Shown: piece by piece, positions 44,487-57,034 of the stretch | Position numbering within the stretch: the stretch's first letter is position 1 | Layout: each line of letters starts with the position of its first letter | DNA from: Primula veris | Lineage: Eukaryota; Streptophyta; Magnoliopsida; Ericales; Primulaceae | Reading direction: 5' to 3' | DNA: 64,000 bases | Assembly: GCA_963682055.1 (NCBI GenBank) | Contig: OY821747.1 | Location: forward strand, 19,084,258-19,148,257 | Position numbers and translations under genes: made by a program | Notes under the pieces: model-generated | The model's input: the letters and a program-made list of their open reading frames with translations, nothing else | Told to the model about the DNA's origin: nothing | Database searches by the model: none

Positions 44487-47400
44487 ATGTCTCTCAGCCC
44501 ACTTATGGTTATTCTTAAGGAAAACAAATTGGTTGGACCTAATTATATTGATTGGAAAAGAAATTTGGACATTGTACTAACTGCTGAGGGATACAAGTTT
44601 GTTTTCACTCAGATGTGCCCCGAAGTTCCACCCTTGGATGCAACTGAGGAGGAGAGCTAGGACTATCGTAAGTGGATGAAGGCTGATGAGATGGCGCGGT
44701 GCTACATTTTGACATCTATGTCAAATGTGCTGCAACAACAGCATCATCATATGGCCATGACTTTTGATATGTTGGCTAACCTCAGGAAGATGTTTGGGAA
44801 CCAAAGTCGCGCCGCAAGGCAGACAGCGATGAATGAACTCATGAACACAACTATGGATGAAGGCACCCCAGTACAGGGTCATGTTCTTAAGATGATTAAT
44901 CTTCTTAATGAACTAGAGATCCTAGGAGCTGAAATTGATGGGGAAACCCAGGTCGATCTCATACTCCAGTCACTGCCAGATTCTTTTAAGCAGTTTTTCC
45001 TGAACTATAACATGAATAATCTTCATTATACGTTGGCACAACTCCTTAAAGAATTACAAGTAGCTGATGGGCTTATCAAGAAGCATGTGGTTGTGTATGC
45101 TGTTGAGAAAGGTTTTGCTTCTAAACCGAAAGGTAAGAAGAAGCAGAAAAAGGTTCAGAAAGCTATTGTACCTTAACAGGGGCAAGTCGGTGTGATAAAG
45201 AAGCTCAAGGGAAAGTGTTTCAAATGCAAGCAAACTAGGCATTGGAAATCACAGTGTCCTAAGAAACAAAGTAAGTCTTATTCACTTGTGGTTGAAGCTT
45301 GTTTAACGGTGTTATCTGACACCTCTTGGTGTGTTGATACGGGAGCCACTAATCATATTTGCAATTCATTGCAGGCGTTTCAGACAACCAGGCAGCTTAG
45401 TGATGGGGAGATTTGCGTATTTCTGGAAGATGGCACGAGAGTGCCGGTAGTTGCAGTTGGAAGCATTAGTATTTCATTTTGTAGTAATAAGCTTTTAATT
45501 TTAAAAGACATTCTTTATGTGCCTTCGATTAGAAGGAATTTGATTTCTGTTTCTAGTCTTGTTAAAAATGGATATTCAGTTTATTTTAATTATTCAGTTA
45601 TTATTAAAATGGATAAACTTGTTATCTGTTCTAGTACATTGGTGAATGGTTTATTTATTCTTAATGATGACTTACCTACTATGCAACTAAGGGAATCTAA
45701 TAACATTATTAATCGCAAACCATGTAAGAGGAAAAGTCCTTCGGAAATGAATGAAACGTATCTTTGGCATTTGCGCTTAGGTCATATTAATCTAAATCGA
45801 ATTACAAGACTGGTTAAAGATGGGTCTTTAGGCTCATTGGAAGTAGAGGCACTTCTAGTCTCTGAATCGTGTTTAGAAGATAAGATGACAAAGCGGCCGT
45901 TTTCAACCAAAGGCAATAGGGCTATTGAAACGTTATAATTAATTCATTCTGATTTGTGTGGACCCTTGAATATCCAAGCTAGAGGAGGTTATGAGTATTT
46001 TGTCACATTTATTGACGATTACTCTATATATGGGTACATTTATTTGATGCGTCTGAATGTTTTGAGAAACTCAAGACATTTAAGGCAGAAGTGGAGAAGC
46101 GTAATGAAAAATGTATCAAGACACTACGATCTGATCGTGGTGGCGAATACATCTTTGGAGAATTCTTGGAATACTTATCAGTGGAAGGTATCACCTCTCA
46201 GTTGTCTGCACCTGGTATGCCACAACAAAATGGTGTAGCAGAGAGGAGAAATAGAACTCTTATGGATATGGTTAGATCAATGATGAGTTACTCGGATTTA
46301 CCGGATTCGTTTTGGGGACATGCATTAGAAACGGCTGCATATGTTCTTAACTTGGTACCTTCGAAGTCAATACCAACTACACCCACATAATTATGGATTG
46401 GGCGTAAGCCTGGTCTAAGACATATTCGAGTGTGGAGTAGTCCGGCACATGTGCTGAAGGTAAAGACTGACAAGTTAGAGTCGAGACAGATGTTTGTTTA
46501 TTTGTTGGGTACCCTAAAGGAACAAAAGATGCTTTATTCTATTGTCCTAAGGATCAGAAGTTCATGGTTAGCACTAATGCCCGATTCTTAGAAGAGTAAT
46601 TTATTATGAACGACAAACCCAGAAGTAGGATTGTTTTAGAGGAGATGAGAGTGAATTTGCGTGAGGAGATTTCTAAGTTACCCACAGAACAAGAAATAGT
46701 ACAAGACACAGAGCCAGTACCATTAGATAATGCTAATATACCTCGTCGTAGTGAGAGGACTATAACCCCTCCGGTAAGGTACACACTCTTGGGAGAATCT
46801 TTCGAGAGGATCCCGGAAGGGTTGGATACCGAACCAGTTAACTACAGAGATTCACTTCAGGACAAAAATGCAAAACTCTGATAAAAGGCAATGAATGCTG
46901 AGATGGGGTTTATGTATTCTAATCAGGTCTGGGATCTTGTAGAACCACCCGAGGGGATAAAACCCATCGGATGCAAGTGGATCTATAAGATAAAGAGAGG
47001 ATCAAACGATAAGGTGGAAACCTTTAAAGCAAGGCTTGTTGCCAAAAGGGTTTACTCAGAAAGAAAGCACCGATTATGATGAAACCTTCTCGCCGGTAGC
47101 CATGCAAAAGTCTATCCGAATTCTCTTGTCCATTGTGGCTCATTTCGATTACGAAATTTGGCAAATGGATGTCAAGACAGCTTTCCTTAACGGAAGTCTT
47201 GAGGAATGCATCTATATGGTGCAACCAGATGGATTCATAGCAAAGGACCAAGAGCATTTAGTGTGCAAGCTTGAGAGGTCCATTTATGGGCTTAAGCAAG
47301 CATCGAGGTCTTGGAATAATCGTTTTGACCAAGCCATTAAGTCTTATGGTTTTAATCAGAGTTATGACGAGTCATGTGTTTACATGAAGCATGATGGAGG

Positions 47401-48409
47401 AGTTAATGTGTTTTTAATACTATATGTTAATGATATACTACTAATCAGAAACGATTTAGGAGTATTATCGGCGGTCAAAGTATGGTTATCTGGACAATTC
47501 GATATGAAGGATTTGGGAGAAGCCGGTCACATTCTCGGGATCAAACTTATACGTGATCGGAAACGTAGAATGTTGGGCTTATCTCAGGCATCCTATATCG
47601 ATGATATTGTCGCCCTTTAGAGCATGCAGGATTCCAAGAAAGGTTTCTTATCTTTCCGGCATGGAATACATTTATCAAGCAATCAGTGTCCTACAACTCA
47701 GATAGAGATAGATAAGATGAAGGCAGTTCCTTATGCTTCGGCAGTAGGAAACCTGATGTATGCAATGTTGTGTACTAGACCTGATATCTACTTTGCTGTT
47801 GGCATGGCTAGCAGATTTCAGTCTAATCCTGGGTAGGAACATTGGACTGCAGTAAAACATATAATCAAGTATCTGAAAAGAACTGGAGATTACATGTTGG
47901 TTTACGGTGCGGATAGTCTAGTGCCTAATGGGTATACAGACTCAGATTTTCAGTCATATATGGATTCCAGAAAATCAACCTCTGGAAATGTGTTCACATT
48001 CGGAGGTGGAGCCATTAGTTGGAGAAGCATCAAGCAAGATTGCGTTGTTGATTCAAATATGAAAGCCGAGTATGTGGCTGCCAATGAGGCAGCTAAAGAG
48101 GCTGTGTGGCTCCGGAACTTTCTTTTGGATCTTGGTGTGGTACCTTATGCACAATCGCCTGTTACACTTTATTGCGATAATAGTGGGGCGGTTGCGAATG
48201 CGAAGGAACCTAGAACACACAAGAAGGCTAAGCACATCCAGAGGAAGTATCACGTTATACGAGAGATCGTAAAAAGAGGAGATGTGGTGGTGACTAAGAT
48301 TGCATCGGCGAACAATCTAGCAGATCCATTCACTAAAAGTCTTCCGACGAATACTTTTAGTAGGCATGTGGAGAACATGGGAGTGAGATGTATGTCAGCA
48401 TGGCTTTAA
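44487..48409 (+). pseudogene. copia gag-pol, about ten disabling changes
   Basis: Gag starts at 44487 (MSLSPLMVILKENKLVGPNY) and continues through a UBN2-type capsid region (44676-45176). The zinc knuckle CFKCKQTRHWKSQC and the protease motif WCVDTGATNH are in 45192-45938, followed by GAG-pre-integrase (LWHLRLGHINLNRI). Integrase is at 45954-46390 (LRSDRGGEY, APGMPQQNGVAERRNR). Reverse transcriptase is at 46891-47620 (VWDLVEPPEGIKPIGCKWIY, MDVKTAFLNG), and RNase H ends at 48409 (ADPFTKSLP). The catalytic box reads YVND instead of YVDD. In-frame stops lie at about 44658, 45174, 45936, 46388, 46600, 46879, 47618 and 47834, with frameshifts near 46090 and 47045. Confidence 0.92.
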
Positions 48410-48425
48410 GTCTATAATGGGAGAT

Positions 48426-49687
48426 TGTTAGAAATATAATAAAAGACATTCTTGTTTTTGGATTTATATTTGACAATGTTTTGAATTGATCTATTTAATG
48501 AGAATAATATGAGCAATTGTTATTTATCATTATTGTTTAAATGACTAAATAACTGTCTATTATCCTATTTAGTAGATGATATAGTGTGTAGAGTACATTT
48601 TACACACGGAAGATTAGACTGTTGGTTCTAATAGAATATAAGTTATATGTTTACAACTTTAGATGGAAATGGACACACCATTAGTACAGTTGTAATACGT
48701 GATTTTAGTAGGCCTGTCTTGACTACATAGAACGGATAAATTACAACTCCATTTACTAGTGCACTTTGTGTGTATTAAACATGATTGTTACGAAATAATC
48801 ATTTAGTGACTGACTAGACAAAATGATTTTATAACTCGTGGTCATGGTTATTGTTTATGCTCTTAATTCCTATATTTCTATTTAGACATGTATGGATGTG
48901 TTTGTCATTTTAATTCATACATGGTGAGATTCGTCACGAGTCAATAAACTTAATGAGTTGGATGGCAGCATTATTCGTATCAGTGTTTATTAGTAATAAA
49001 AGAAATCTACGTCGTGTAAGGGATTGATGATACTACCTTGAGGAAGCTTATTAGTTTTGTTCGTATAAACCATGCAGGTGCATTTATAATCCGACACGAC
49101 AAATAAGTTAAGCGGACAGACTTAGGGATAATACATTTATTAAATAAGAAATCAGTCAGTGATTTAATTTAATAAATGAGTATCTGATTAATCTTTACGT
49201 GGGGAGATAATGAACATGTTTGACAATTGGAACGAATTGGATGTTCGGATTATGGTAGAGAGATAGTCGCGATCTTTAGTGGAATAAATCACGATTTAAA
49301 TAGATTGTGTATATCTCGGGTTTTAAGAAGATATGATAGCACGAAATCTTTTTAAGGAGCTCTATCTTAATAAGGCTATAAGTCCTTACTTTATCCTACA
49401 TATAGCACGCCCCTTTTCTTGACAGAATAAGTTTCTGATAACTATATTTCAAGATTGCCTAGAGAGAGAAAGAGTCCACCATCTTTCAAGAAGCAATGTG
49501 CTAGTTCAGGAATAAGGTAGAAGAGTTGAGGCGAATCTGTTTCATCACAGCCGTCATCTGTTTCCTTCTGTTATTCGGTATGATCTAAACCTATACGATA
49601 AAACAGGATTTAATTGATAATATACGTATATAGTAAACCTAAGAATCTGGACACGTTTTTCCATATATGTGAACTGATTTTCTATCT
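48426..49687 (+). repeat. 3' LTR of the plus-strand copia element
   Basis: This LTR is directly preceded by the polypurine tract and followed by GGCGC. It matches the 5' LTR over its full length. Confidence 0.9.
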
Positions 49688-50259
49688 GGCGCTTCATTTA
49701 GGCTCTCTTCAAAATTTCGTAACAACCATAACTAAGATATTATAATGAAAGAAATGTATGACAATTTGATGGAAGTTAGAAGGTGCAGAAATTTAGAAGA
49801 AGTTATTAAGAAATAAGATTTCACTACGAGTCTCAGATTATGCCTTAAAACACCATTATAAGAAGTTGTATCATCTATAGTAGATTAGCATATAATTTGA
49901 GCTAATTTTGTATATTTTGGTCGAAAAAGTTGGAAGTTTCAAATTGAATGAATTTTTTTTTTCAGAAATGAAAACTAGCGAGACTTTCATCCGAACAATG
50001 TTTAATGGGCTACCAAAATAGAATACTGTCCCATGAGTCATATCTTCAAATTTATGTACTTAATCTTAAAAAAGCAACGGATTAATGACAATATTAGTGA
50101 AGTGCAATGAAATGTATGTATGTTAATCAAGTAATTTATGTCAGACTAATAAAATTATCTAACATAAATTAGTGAAGTGCAATTTTATCAAGTAATTTAT
50201 CTGACTTTTACAAGTAGTTATTAAAACGTAAACTAAACGGTAAAATAATACACATGTAT

Positions 50260-50325
50260 GCGGGGATAGCTCAGTTTGGGAGACTGAAGATCTGAAGGTC
50301 AGGTGTTAGATCCACCTTCACCGCA
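50260..50325 (+). pseudogene. Truncated tRNA-Phe(GAA) relic
   Basis: The acceptor stem (GCGGGGA ... TTCACCGCA), the anticodon loop ACTGAAGATCT with anticodon GAA, and a paired T-stem (AGGTG/CACCT) are intact. Eight bases are missing between GGGAG and ACTGAAGA, removing the 3' half of the D-arm and the first part of the anticodon stem; the relic is 66 nt instead of 73. The T-loop has TTAGATC where TTCGATC is normal. A T-run follows at the 3' end. It is unlikely to give a functional tRNA. Confidence 0.8.
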
Positions 50326-50357
50326 TTTTTTTTTCCTTTTTTTTAATTAGTAAAAGA

Positions 50358-50663
50358 ATTCACTGAATTCAACCTTTTTTTTGTGTGAGGGCAATTATAT
50401 AACGGGCCTTTTATCAAATCATTCACACCATAAATAACTTGTACAAAAGTGCTAAAGAACTTGATTCATAAATTAAACTATAAAGCATTCATTTTTTTTC
50501 TGTTTTAATTACTATTAGAATTCAGTTATGTCAACCTTTTTGTTTGAGGGCATTATATAACAGGGCTTCTAATATAATTATTCACACCAAGATATTAACG
50601 TTGGACTAAATGTCGAGATTATGAAAACCAGGTTGTACAAAAGTACTAAAGAACTCGATTCAG
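50358..50663. repeat. Diverged tandem duplication
   Basis: GAATTCACTGAATTCAACC, then ATTATATAACGGGCCTT, then TTGTACAAAAGTGCTAAAG at 50358-50470 recur at 50518-50663 as GAATTCAGTTATGTCAACC, ATTATATAACAGGGCTT and TTGTACAAAAGTACTAAAG. The second copy has an insertion of about 40 bp. Confidence 0.75.
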
Positions 50664-50867
50664 ATGTACAAACACGAGTCTTTTGACAGAAAAAAAACTT
50701 GCAGATATAGCTATTCAATATAAAATCTGGCACGACTTACAATCAATACTTTATATGATATTTTAACATCTCCATAACCAGGTATTTCCAAGAGGAGATG
50801 CACAGAACTCTAGTTGATACAAAGTGAATAATATAATTGAAGTCTTTGGATGTGCTTGTTTGCAATG

Positions 50868-52610
50868 TCATTCGTTCTCTATCTCAGATTCACAATCTTC
50901 TAAGTGATCTTTCAGAGATTGAGCAGGGATTTCCCATTTATCGTTATTCCACGCTGAATCTATTTTTGGCAATTCGTGTTCGTCCCATTTATCGTTATTC
51001 CACGCTGAATCTATTTTTGGCAATTCGTATTCGTCTGGTCTTAATGATAGCTGGAACTCTGGAAGATCCGGCAACACTTGGAGACTCCTGCATTTGCGAT
51101 TTTTTAATTTATCCATGCAACTCCACTTTAAAATATAATCTTTAATGTAAATAGAAGAAAAAATTATAAGAGATAAACAACTTACTTTTCTTGGTCTAAA
51201 AGGTAACCATACATTTGTGACTTTTTGGAGGCTACTTCTGGGATTTTTTTGTTTAAGTGTTTCATAGAACCCCACGGTGGAGGAGCCCTTCACAAACAAA
51301 TTGTATTTCTTAGATACTTAAAGAAGTTAAGCATCTTGTTTTTGAATATATTGTATTTCTTAAAGATAAAGTACTGAATAATAAAGAGTAAAATAAAATC
51401 AGACCTGGTGACGGGAGCTGCAAGACAAAAGCATAACAAAACCTTTTTGCTCTCTGAGAGCAAATCTTCAGCAGCAAGAAAGCAACAAACAGCGCTAATA
51501 TGAGAAGATGGTTCATTACCCTTGTCTAGGATCATACCATGATAGTAGTATGCGGCAGCCTGAGAATGAGCATAACATTAATTTACTTTTTAGCCATCAC
51601 TTAATTACAGATTGACGGGCTAAAAAGAAGAATTTTATGCAAATCAGTTGATGAAAGTTGATTGATTGTGATGCATACCTTTGCTTCTAGATACTTCCAT
51701 TTAATGAAAAGAAAATGCTTCTTTGGGAATCCATTTTCTGTACTGCATTCCGACAAGCAGTAATGAGCCTAGAAATGGAAACGTTACACATTTGAAAATA
51801 GTAGTCAACGGAATGGTATATTTTTCTACATGTGAGATGGGGAGGAAAAATAATAGCATACCTGCCCGTAATAGCTCAGTTGTTCACAAGCAAGCCTCCT
51901 CTTCACTGATAGATTAGCATTTCTACATTCCACAGCCAAACCAAGCTGTATTTCAGTTCCCTGAATTTGACATATCACAGACTATCAAAACATCAAATGA
52001 TCAAAGCATAACCCTTGCTACAATCTATTATTTCCATTTTATTTCCCTTGATTTTGGCTTCTTCAACAAGATCTTCGTCAATCTCAATAATAATAATAAT
52101 AATAATAAAGCCAAGAATGTCCGTGTATCCATTTTTTCCCACTAAACTTGATAACCATCTAGAAATCGAACCTTAAATCATTTTGCCTAAAAAATTAGTT
52201 CTGAATTGTTAGTTTATTCTTCAAGTGGGGTCATATGCCCAGAATATATGAACGTACCTGACCCAGTGCTTGAATCAAGATAGCCTCCAGTACACCATCC
52301 TGCAAATCTTTAGGCAACTTTCTCCTGTTTATTTGATTAATTACGCGATTACATTGGCAATGATCATGAGTCAAAATGGAAGTAAGTGTTAGGATATTCA
52401 AATTTATATGTATCACCACCACACTACATACTTGATATCAGGTGGTAAGTGAACAAGGATATTTTGGACACAAAATTCCAAGTGACCTGATGCCTTTAGC
52501 AATAAATCAACAGAATCCCTCCTACAGTCTACAGAAGAACATTTCAGAAAATTGCATAAATCATGTATAGTAAGTTATGGATATGAAATCAGATTTAATA
52601 AGATTTTGTA

Positions 52611-52646
<36 letters not shown>

Positions 52647-54075
52647 TACTCCATTAAATAACGGGGTAGAAGGTCAAGTACGTGCTATCATGTGATCTAA
52701 ACATGTAGTTTCACCTTTAAATTTAGTATTCTATCTACAATTATTGGTCAATTATAGTACCTTTCCTTACAAAATGGACGGAAAAGTAGCAGATTGACAA
52801 ATAAATATAGATATGGTAATATTAGCAGTACATGGTGATAAATGAATTTATAAGTTACTAACTATTGAGTTTAACATTTGCTAAACAAGGTGATAAATAA
52901 ATTTCGCTGATAGTAGAGGGTAGCAAATCTTAATAATCTCATAGTAAGCCTGTGACAGTAATAATTTAGGAAAACCTGCAGAGACTACTCTTTCAGAAGA
53001 ATCTGTAGGAATGAGCATGGAGTTGGCCTTTATCAATGTCAACATAGCCATCATGTGTATCACACTCAATATTTCATACCAAGGGTTTGCAACAGGTACT
53101 TCCTGTTTTATCGCCAACAATAGCAGCTTATTGGTTCCCAATTATACCCATATATAAGACGACGTAAAAAATAAAGAAGATATACTGATGAAGAATCACT
53201 GTAGTACAAGCCAAAGTATTTTTTCACACCTGTTTTCCATCATTTAACTTTTTCCATTTGAATTCGACAAATTCCTGATTCCCAAGCTCTGTCAAAAAAT
53301 ACAGCAGAAGCACAACGCACAAAGTTACTAGAATCAACTTTCTTTGGTTATGGAATTAAGATGCACATATAAAGGTAGTGACATCAAATCCATGTAAGGC
53401 ATATTTTGGACATATCAAGTCACAAAAAAAAAAAACTCGTTGACATACTGCTCCATAAACTGATTTCAATTTTTGATTGGTATCTATTAAATAAAATGAG
53501 TTCCATTTTTTATGTGCGGTTACTTCACTAAACCTATCCAGGATATACATTTTCCAACTATGCAGTGTCATCAAATAGGAATGAAAAGTTCACACAAGCA
53601 ACTAATGGAAACAAGTTCAAAGTACGGTGCTTAATGGGATTTGTCCCTATTTACAATATGCTTGTTTGTAAGTGGGTGAGGGAGGAGAGGGACCTTTCTT
53701 GGTGAGGCCAATAAGAAGAGGTAGATACTCCCCTAGTGCTCGTTGTAACTCGCTAATGGCAGATCCATCTGACATATGCACAAACAAAACATATATCAAT
53801 ACAATAAGGATTTACATAGGATGATGTGTCTAACAAGAGATATCGGCCCACTCACCGGTATCCTGTGCAATAAGGACAATCTGATTTCGAAGGGAGATAA
53901 TCCTGTCTAAAAGTTCTTTTTGGATTAGGCCTCCGAGTGATCTTTGGAGATCAGAATGAACCGGAACACGCAGAGAAGTAGATGGGACAAATATTGCTAC
54001 CTCAGGAATGTTCTTTTTCTTCCTATGCCTTCTTTTAGTAGTAGGAACAGCAACAACAGATAGAGAGCAACCCAT
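50868..54075 (-). CDS. BRO1-domain protein (BROX-like, At1g17940/At1g73390 type)
   Basis: Eleven exons on the minus strand, boundaries read by eye: 54075-53856, 53768-53695, 53288-53230, 53102-52976, 52528-52432, 52324-52258, 51960-51862, 51768-51679, 51559-51405, 51287-51186 and 51087-50868. The product is about 436 aa. MGCSLS at the start is a good N-myristoylation (Gly2) and palmitoylation (Cys3) signal, so plasma- or endomembrane attachment is likely. The BRO1 fold is read from NIPEVAIFVPSTSLRVP, WYEILSVIHMMAMLTLIKAN, ILIQALGQ, LAVECRNANLSVKRRLACEQ, KWKYLEAKAAAYYYHGMILD and LPDLPEFQLSLRPDEYELP. BRO1 domains bind ESCRT-III subunits in yeast and animals; the plant members are little studied. 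The last exon carries an in-frame tandem duplication of 17 residues. The exon 2 limit may be off by one base: the frame needs 75 nt and I count 74. Confidence 0.88.
50924..51033 (-). repeat. 51-bp in-frame tandem duplication in the last BRO1-gene exon
   Basis: The encoded sequence DEYELPKIDSAWNNDKW is followed at once by DEHELPKIDSAWNNDKW. At DNA level the two 51-bp units are almost identical (CCCATTTATCGTTATTCCAC and ACGCTGAATCTATTTTTGGC occur in both on the plus strand). Confidence 0.93.
52613..52642. repeat. (TA)n microsatellite in an intron of the BRO1-domain gene
   Basis: About 14 TA units lie in the intron between exons 4 and 5. A separate (AAT)n run of about 8 units is at 52086-52109 in the exon 6-7 intron. 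Confidence 0.9.
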
Positions 54076-55886
54076 TTGTTCTTATTCTTCTTGTTGTAGC
54101 CTTTTTATAAATCTAACGTTCTATAAACATGATTCGCTTATAAACATATCATTCAAAACCAGGCAGTGATCTGATGCCATTCCTAAAAGAATCTCCGGCT
54201 TCTATAGTAACAAAATAACAACTATTACAGCGGTATTCAGATAAGAGACATGTTTTTTTCTTTTGAATTTACTATGCTAATATGTTAGAAAAACTAAGAA
54301 GGAGAGAAGCAATAACTTGTGAGAAAGTGTAGTTAATTCATGAATGGTAGATAGAGGAAGTAGGTGACAATGAATAACAAATGCCACAATTTATCCTAGT
54401 TGGCATATCATGCTCTTTTCTGAATTGTATCTGATAAAAATATTCTCAAGATACTGAATGTTCAATGTATATGCAGATTACAAGAGAGTAAAGGGAAGTC
54501 TACTTAGAAAACAATGTCAGCATTCTGGATTTCTCCATAGCTTCATTAAAGAAAAAAAAACTCTGAGATCGAGAAATGGTGTTTAGATTAGCTTGCTCAC
54601 ATGGCAAATTCCTAGGAAGAAGACTTTAACTATTAATTTAACTAGTCCACTAGCACTGAACGAGGATTAAGGAAGGATAAATTGGTTATAAACACAAATC
54701 TTTAAGTCTAAATGCATTGCACATGCTCTCCCTCATTGACTTAATACCCACTATTTCACAAGTTCGCTCTCTTCTCACTGGTCTTCCCGCTGGATTCGTA
54801 TCAATTAAAGTGTTCACAAAATTGGATTATAATTTTTTTTTTTAATTTCATGAAATTTATCTCTTCATGGTTGTAGTTTGAGTTCCTTCACTCTAAAATT
54901 GTGCACCGCCAATGTCAGAATTTCTAATCCAATCTATTTTTTCGTTTTAACCGCTAAGCTTATACAAAAAAACAAATTACTCTTAAGAATAATTTTGCAC
55001 ATTATATCAAGTGAGCATGGTCAGACAGGTCCTGAACTTCTCTATCTCTTTGCTTTTATGGTAAACATGTAAGCAAGCATGGGCGAACATACATGCATCT
55101 CAGACATTTTAAATAGATTTTCCAACTGGCAAGTAAATCTCTATGAGGTATGCCTACATAGTTTTCAAGTCCCTATGATGATCTCCTAATCCTTTACTTC
55201 TCAAATTGTACTGCTAGATCCATCACCCGAGGCTTAAGATCATATGACTTGCCAGCACACAATATCCCAAATATAATGTCTTCTGTAACACAAAATTCAA
55301 GATATTGAGCACTTTTATGCATTTCTAAGTAATTATTGTATTTACATGTGCTCTGGACCACGATCTTACCTTCTTTTTCACTCCGGATCAAAAGCTCTTA
55401 GTCCCAGCTAACCACACGGTAGCTTAGCAGGTATCCTACATTTCACGATAAATAATACTAAAAGCATTCAACACCCAAAGTCTAATGATACTAAACATGC
55501 GGTTAGTTCAATTATATCAGCACTAACAGATTTCAGTAGAAATAAAAATTTCATTACTCACATCAACTAATCGAAACATGCAATCTACTCAAAGAAACAT
55601 TGGTCTTGTGCAAAAAAAGTGTGATGGTAAAAATTGGGCGAACTGACAAGACATACATAAACTGTCGACATTTTTATTAACAAGAATAATCCCAAAAGTC
55701 TGCACCGAAATAATGATGCATTACAAACACGGGAGCGAAAGACACCATAAAAATATATTCTTCCTGATAACAACAATAAAAGACATACATAAGTAATGTA
55801 GTCATAAGAGAAGGCATACAAAGCACATGAGCAAGTTGAACTGGAAAACAAAAACCGCTTCTGAGTTGAAAGGAAGACGAAACATA
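54076..55886. other. Intergenic region between the BRO1-domain and GEM-like genes
   Basis: It holds the BRO1-gene promoter and the 3' UTR of the GEM-like gene (probably about 55585-55886). I see no gene, inverted repeat or strong repeat; reading frames are short and without family resemblance. Confidence 0.5.
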
Positions 55887-57034
55887 TCAATTTGATGGAG
55901 CTGGTTGTAGAGATACACCATGTGCCGTTAAGCTCCCAAGGCTCTGTGTGATATATCGAGCTGCTTTCTCGAAGTTGACAAATCCCATGAACCAAAAATC
56001 ATAACCGTCGACAGTAACAACTTGGAGATACCTTTCTGATGATGCCTCCTTCGTTACGGCAGGGTTAAGGGCCACGATCTTTGCCAGTGATACTATAACC
56101 TGTTCACATCAACAACAGTTTCTATATGATAACATGCTGAATAACAAATGGTCAGAAAATCTGCAATTATCGGCATGCTGTTGTCAGTCCTGAACGAGAC
56201 TATGAAAATATATGAAGCCATCCGAAAAATCGCATTTGAGTTGTTGATAGATTTAGTAGCCACGACATCCCCATATCTCCAAAATTTATGATTATTTCCA
56301 ATTTTTAAGATGAATTTTTACTTAAATTTGTTAAAAATGATAGTTTGGCACCTCCACGGTTTATAATTTCACTTAACATTAGTTTCTATGCAAATTCGGC
56401 ACCCCATTTATGATTCATGGCTTCGCCCCTGCTTACACATGATGCTTATGTAACAACGAGTCTAGTACAGATAGATAAAAAAGAGAAGTAAAATAGTAGT
56501 ACATAGCAAGGTTAGGGGTAGTACCTTGTAATGGGACCAAGTGATTAATTGGGTAGAGGGTGAGGTGTAGGAAATAGGGCGATCGCTACAAAAGGCAAGG
56601 TGAATGTTGGAGAGAAAAAGCGTCCCGGAAATAGGGCCTGTGGATGTGGAAAGGTAACAAGCAAAGGTCTTATTGAGTTTCTCATTCGGGAAAGTGGAGA
56701 AACTATGTTTGTATATAGTGTCGAATCCACCACCGGTAATGGCTTTAGCATTAAGATTGAGTTTGTCCCAAGCAGCCGAAGATGGAGACGAGGCTGTATT
56801 CAGGTTATGCCATATGTTGTTGGCCGTGACCTCTGCTTTCTTGCTCCATGAATTCAACGTTTTCATAACCGAATCCATCATCGGACTATTGTTATTATTA
56901 GTAACATTATTTACATTGGTGCTGGTGGTGTCATTGTATACATAAGGGTTATTCGGCTGTGAGGTTGGAACGAGCGGTGGTGATGTTGTTGTTTGACCGG
57001 TAACCGATGTTTGATTGGTTTTATTATCCTTCAT
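55887..57034 (-). CDS. GEM-like GRAM-domain protein
   Basis: Two exons: 57034-56525 and 56099-55887, joined in phase 0, giving 240 aa. I chose the ATG at 57034 (MKDNKTNQTSV) because the longer frame upstream begins with TTG, not ATG. Residues 1 to about 65 are Thr/Asn/Pro-rich and probably disordered. The GRAM/GEM domain follows: MDSVMKTLNSWSKKAEVTAN, GGFDTIYKHSFSTFPNEKL, CYLSTSTGPISGTLFLSN, FCSDRPISYTSPS, and in exon 2 LQVVTVDGYDFWFMGFVNFE. GRAM domains bind membrane lipids; plant GEM-like proteins are linked to ABA responses, seed development and GL2 expression. A (GA)n tract (CT on the plus strand, about 57148-57167) lies in the likely 5' UTR. Confidence 0.93.
56100..56524. other. Single intron of the GEM-like gene with transposon-like relic
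   Basis: The piece at about 56345-56450 ends ATTCATGGCTTCGCCCCTGC, whose reverse complement begins GCAGGGGCGAAGCCATG, a word common at the ends of plant DNA-transposon relics. A similar AGCAGGGGTGAATTC occurs near 41319. No ORF is present. Confidence 0.4.

Larger units (their letters stand above)
41775..49687 (+). mobile_element. Full-length, inactivated Ty1/copia retrotransposon
   Basis: The LTRs lie at 41775-43010 and 48426-49687, both starting TGTTAGAAA and ending GATTTTCTATC-A/T. Flanking 5-mers are GACGC (41770-41774) and GGCGC (49688-49692), a target duplication with one mismatch. A decayed initiator-Met primer site (TGGCCTCAAAGC, three differences from TGGTATCAGAGC) follows the left LTR at about 43013-43024. 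The polypurine tract AATGGGAGAT directly precedes the right LTR. Gag-pol between them is in the correct copia order but broken repeatedly. Confidence 0.93.
49688..50867. other. Intergenic region between the copia element and the BRO1-domain gene
   Basis: It contains a truncated tRNA-Phe at 50260-50325 and a diverged direct repeat of about 110-150 bp (50358-50470 and 50518-50663). The last about 200 bp probably are the 3' UTR of the minus-strand BRO1-domain gene. No protein gene is visible. Confidence 0.55.

Noticed and set aside
53356..53574. 72-aa minus-strand ORF in the BRO1-domain gene
   Set aside because: It lies in the intron between exons 2 and 3 and does not fit the protein family.
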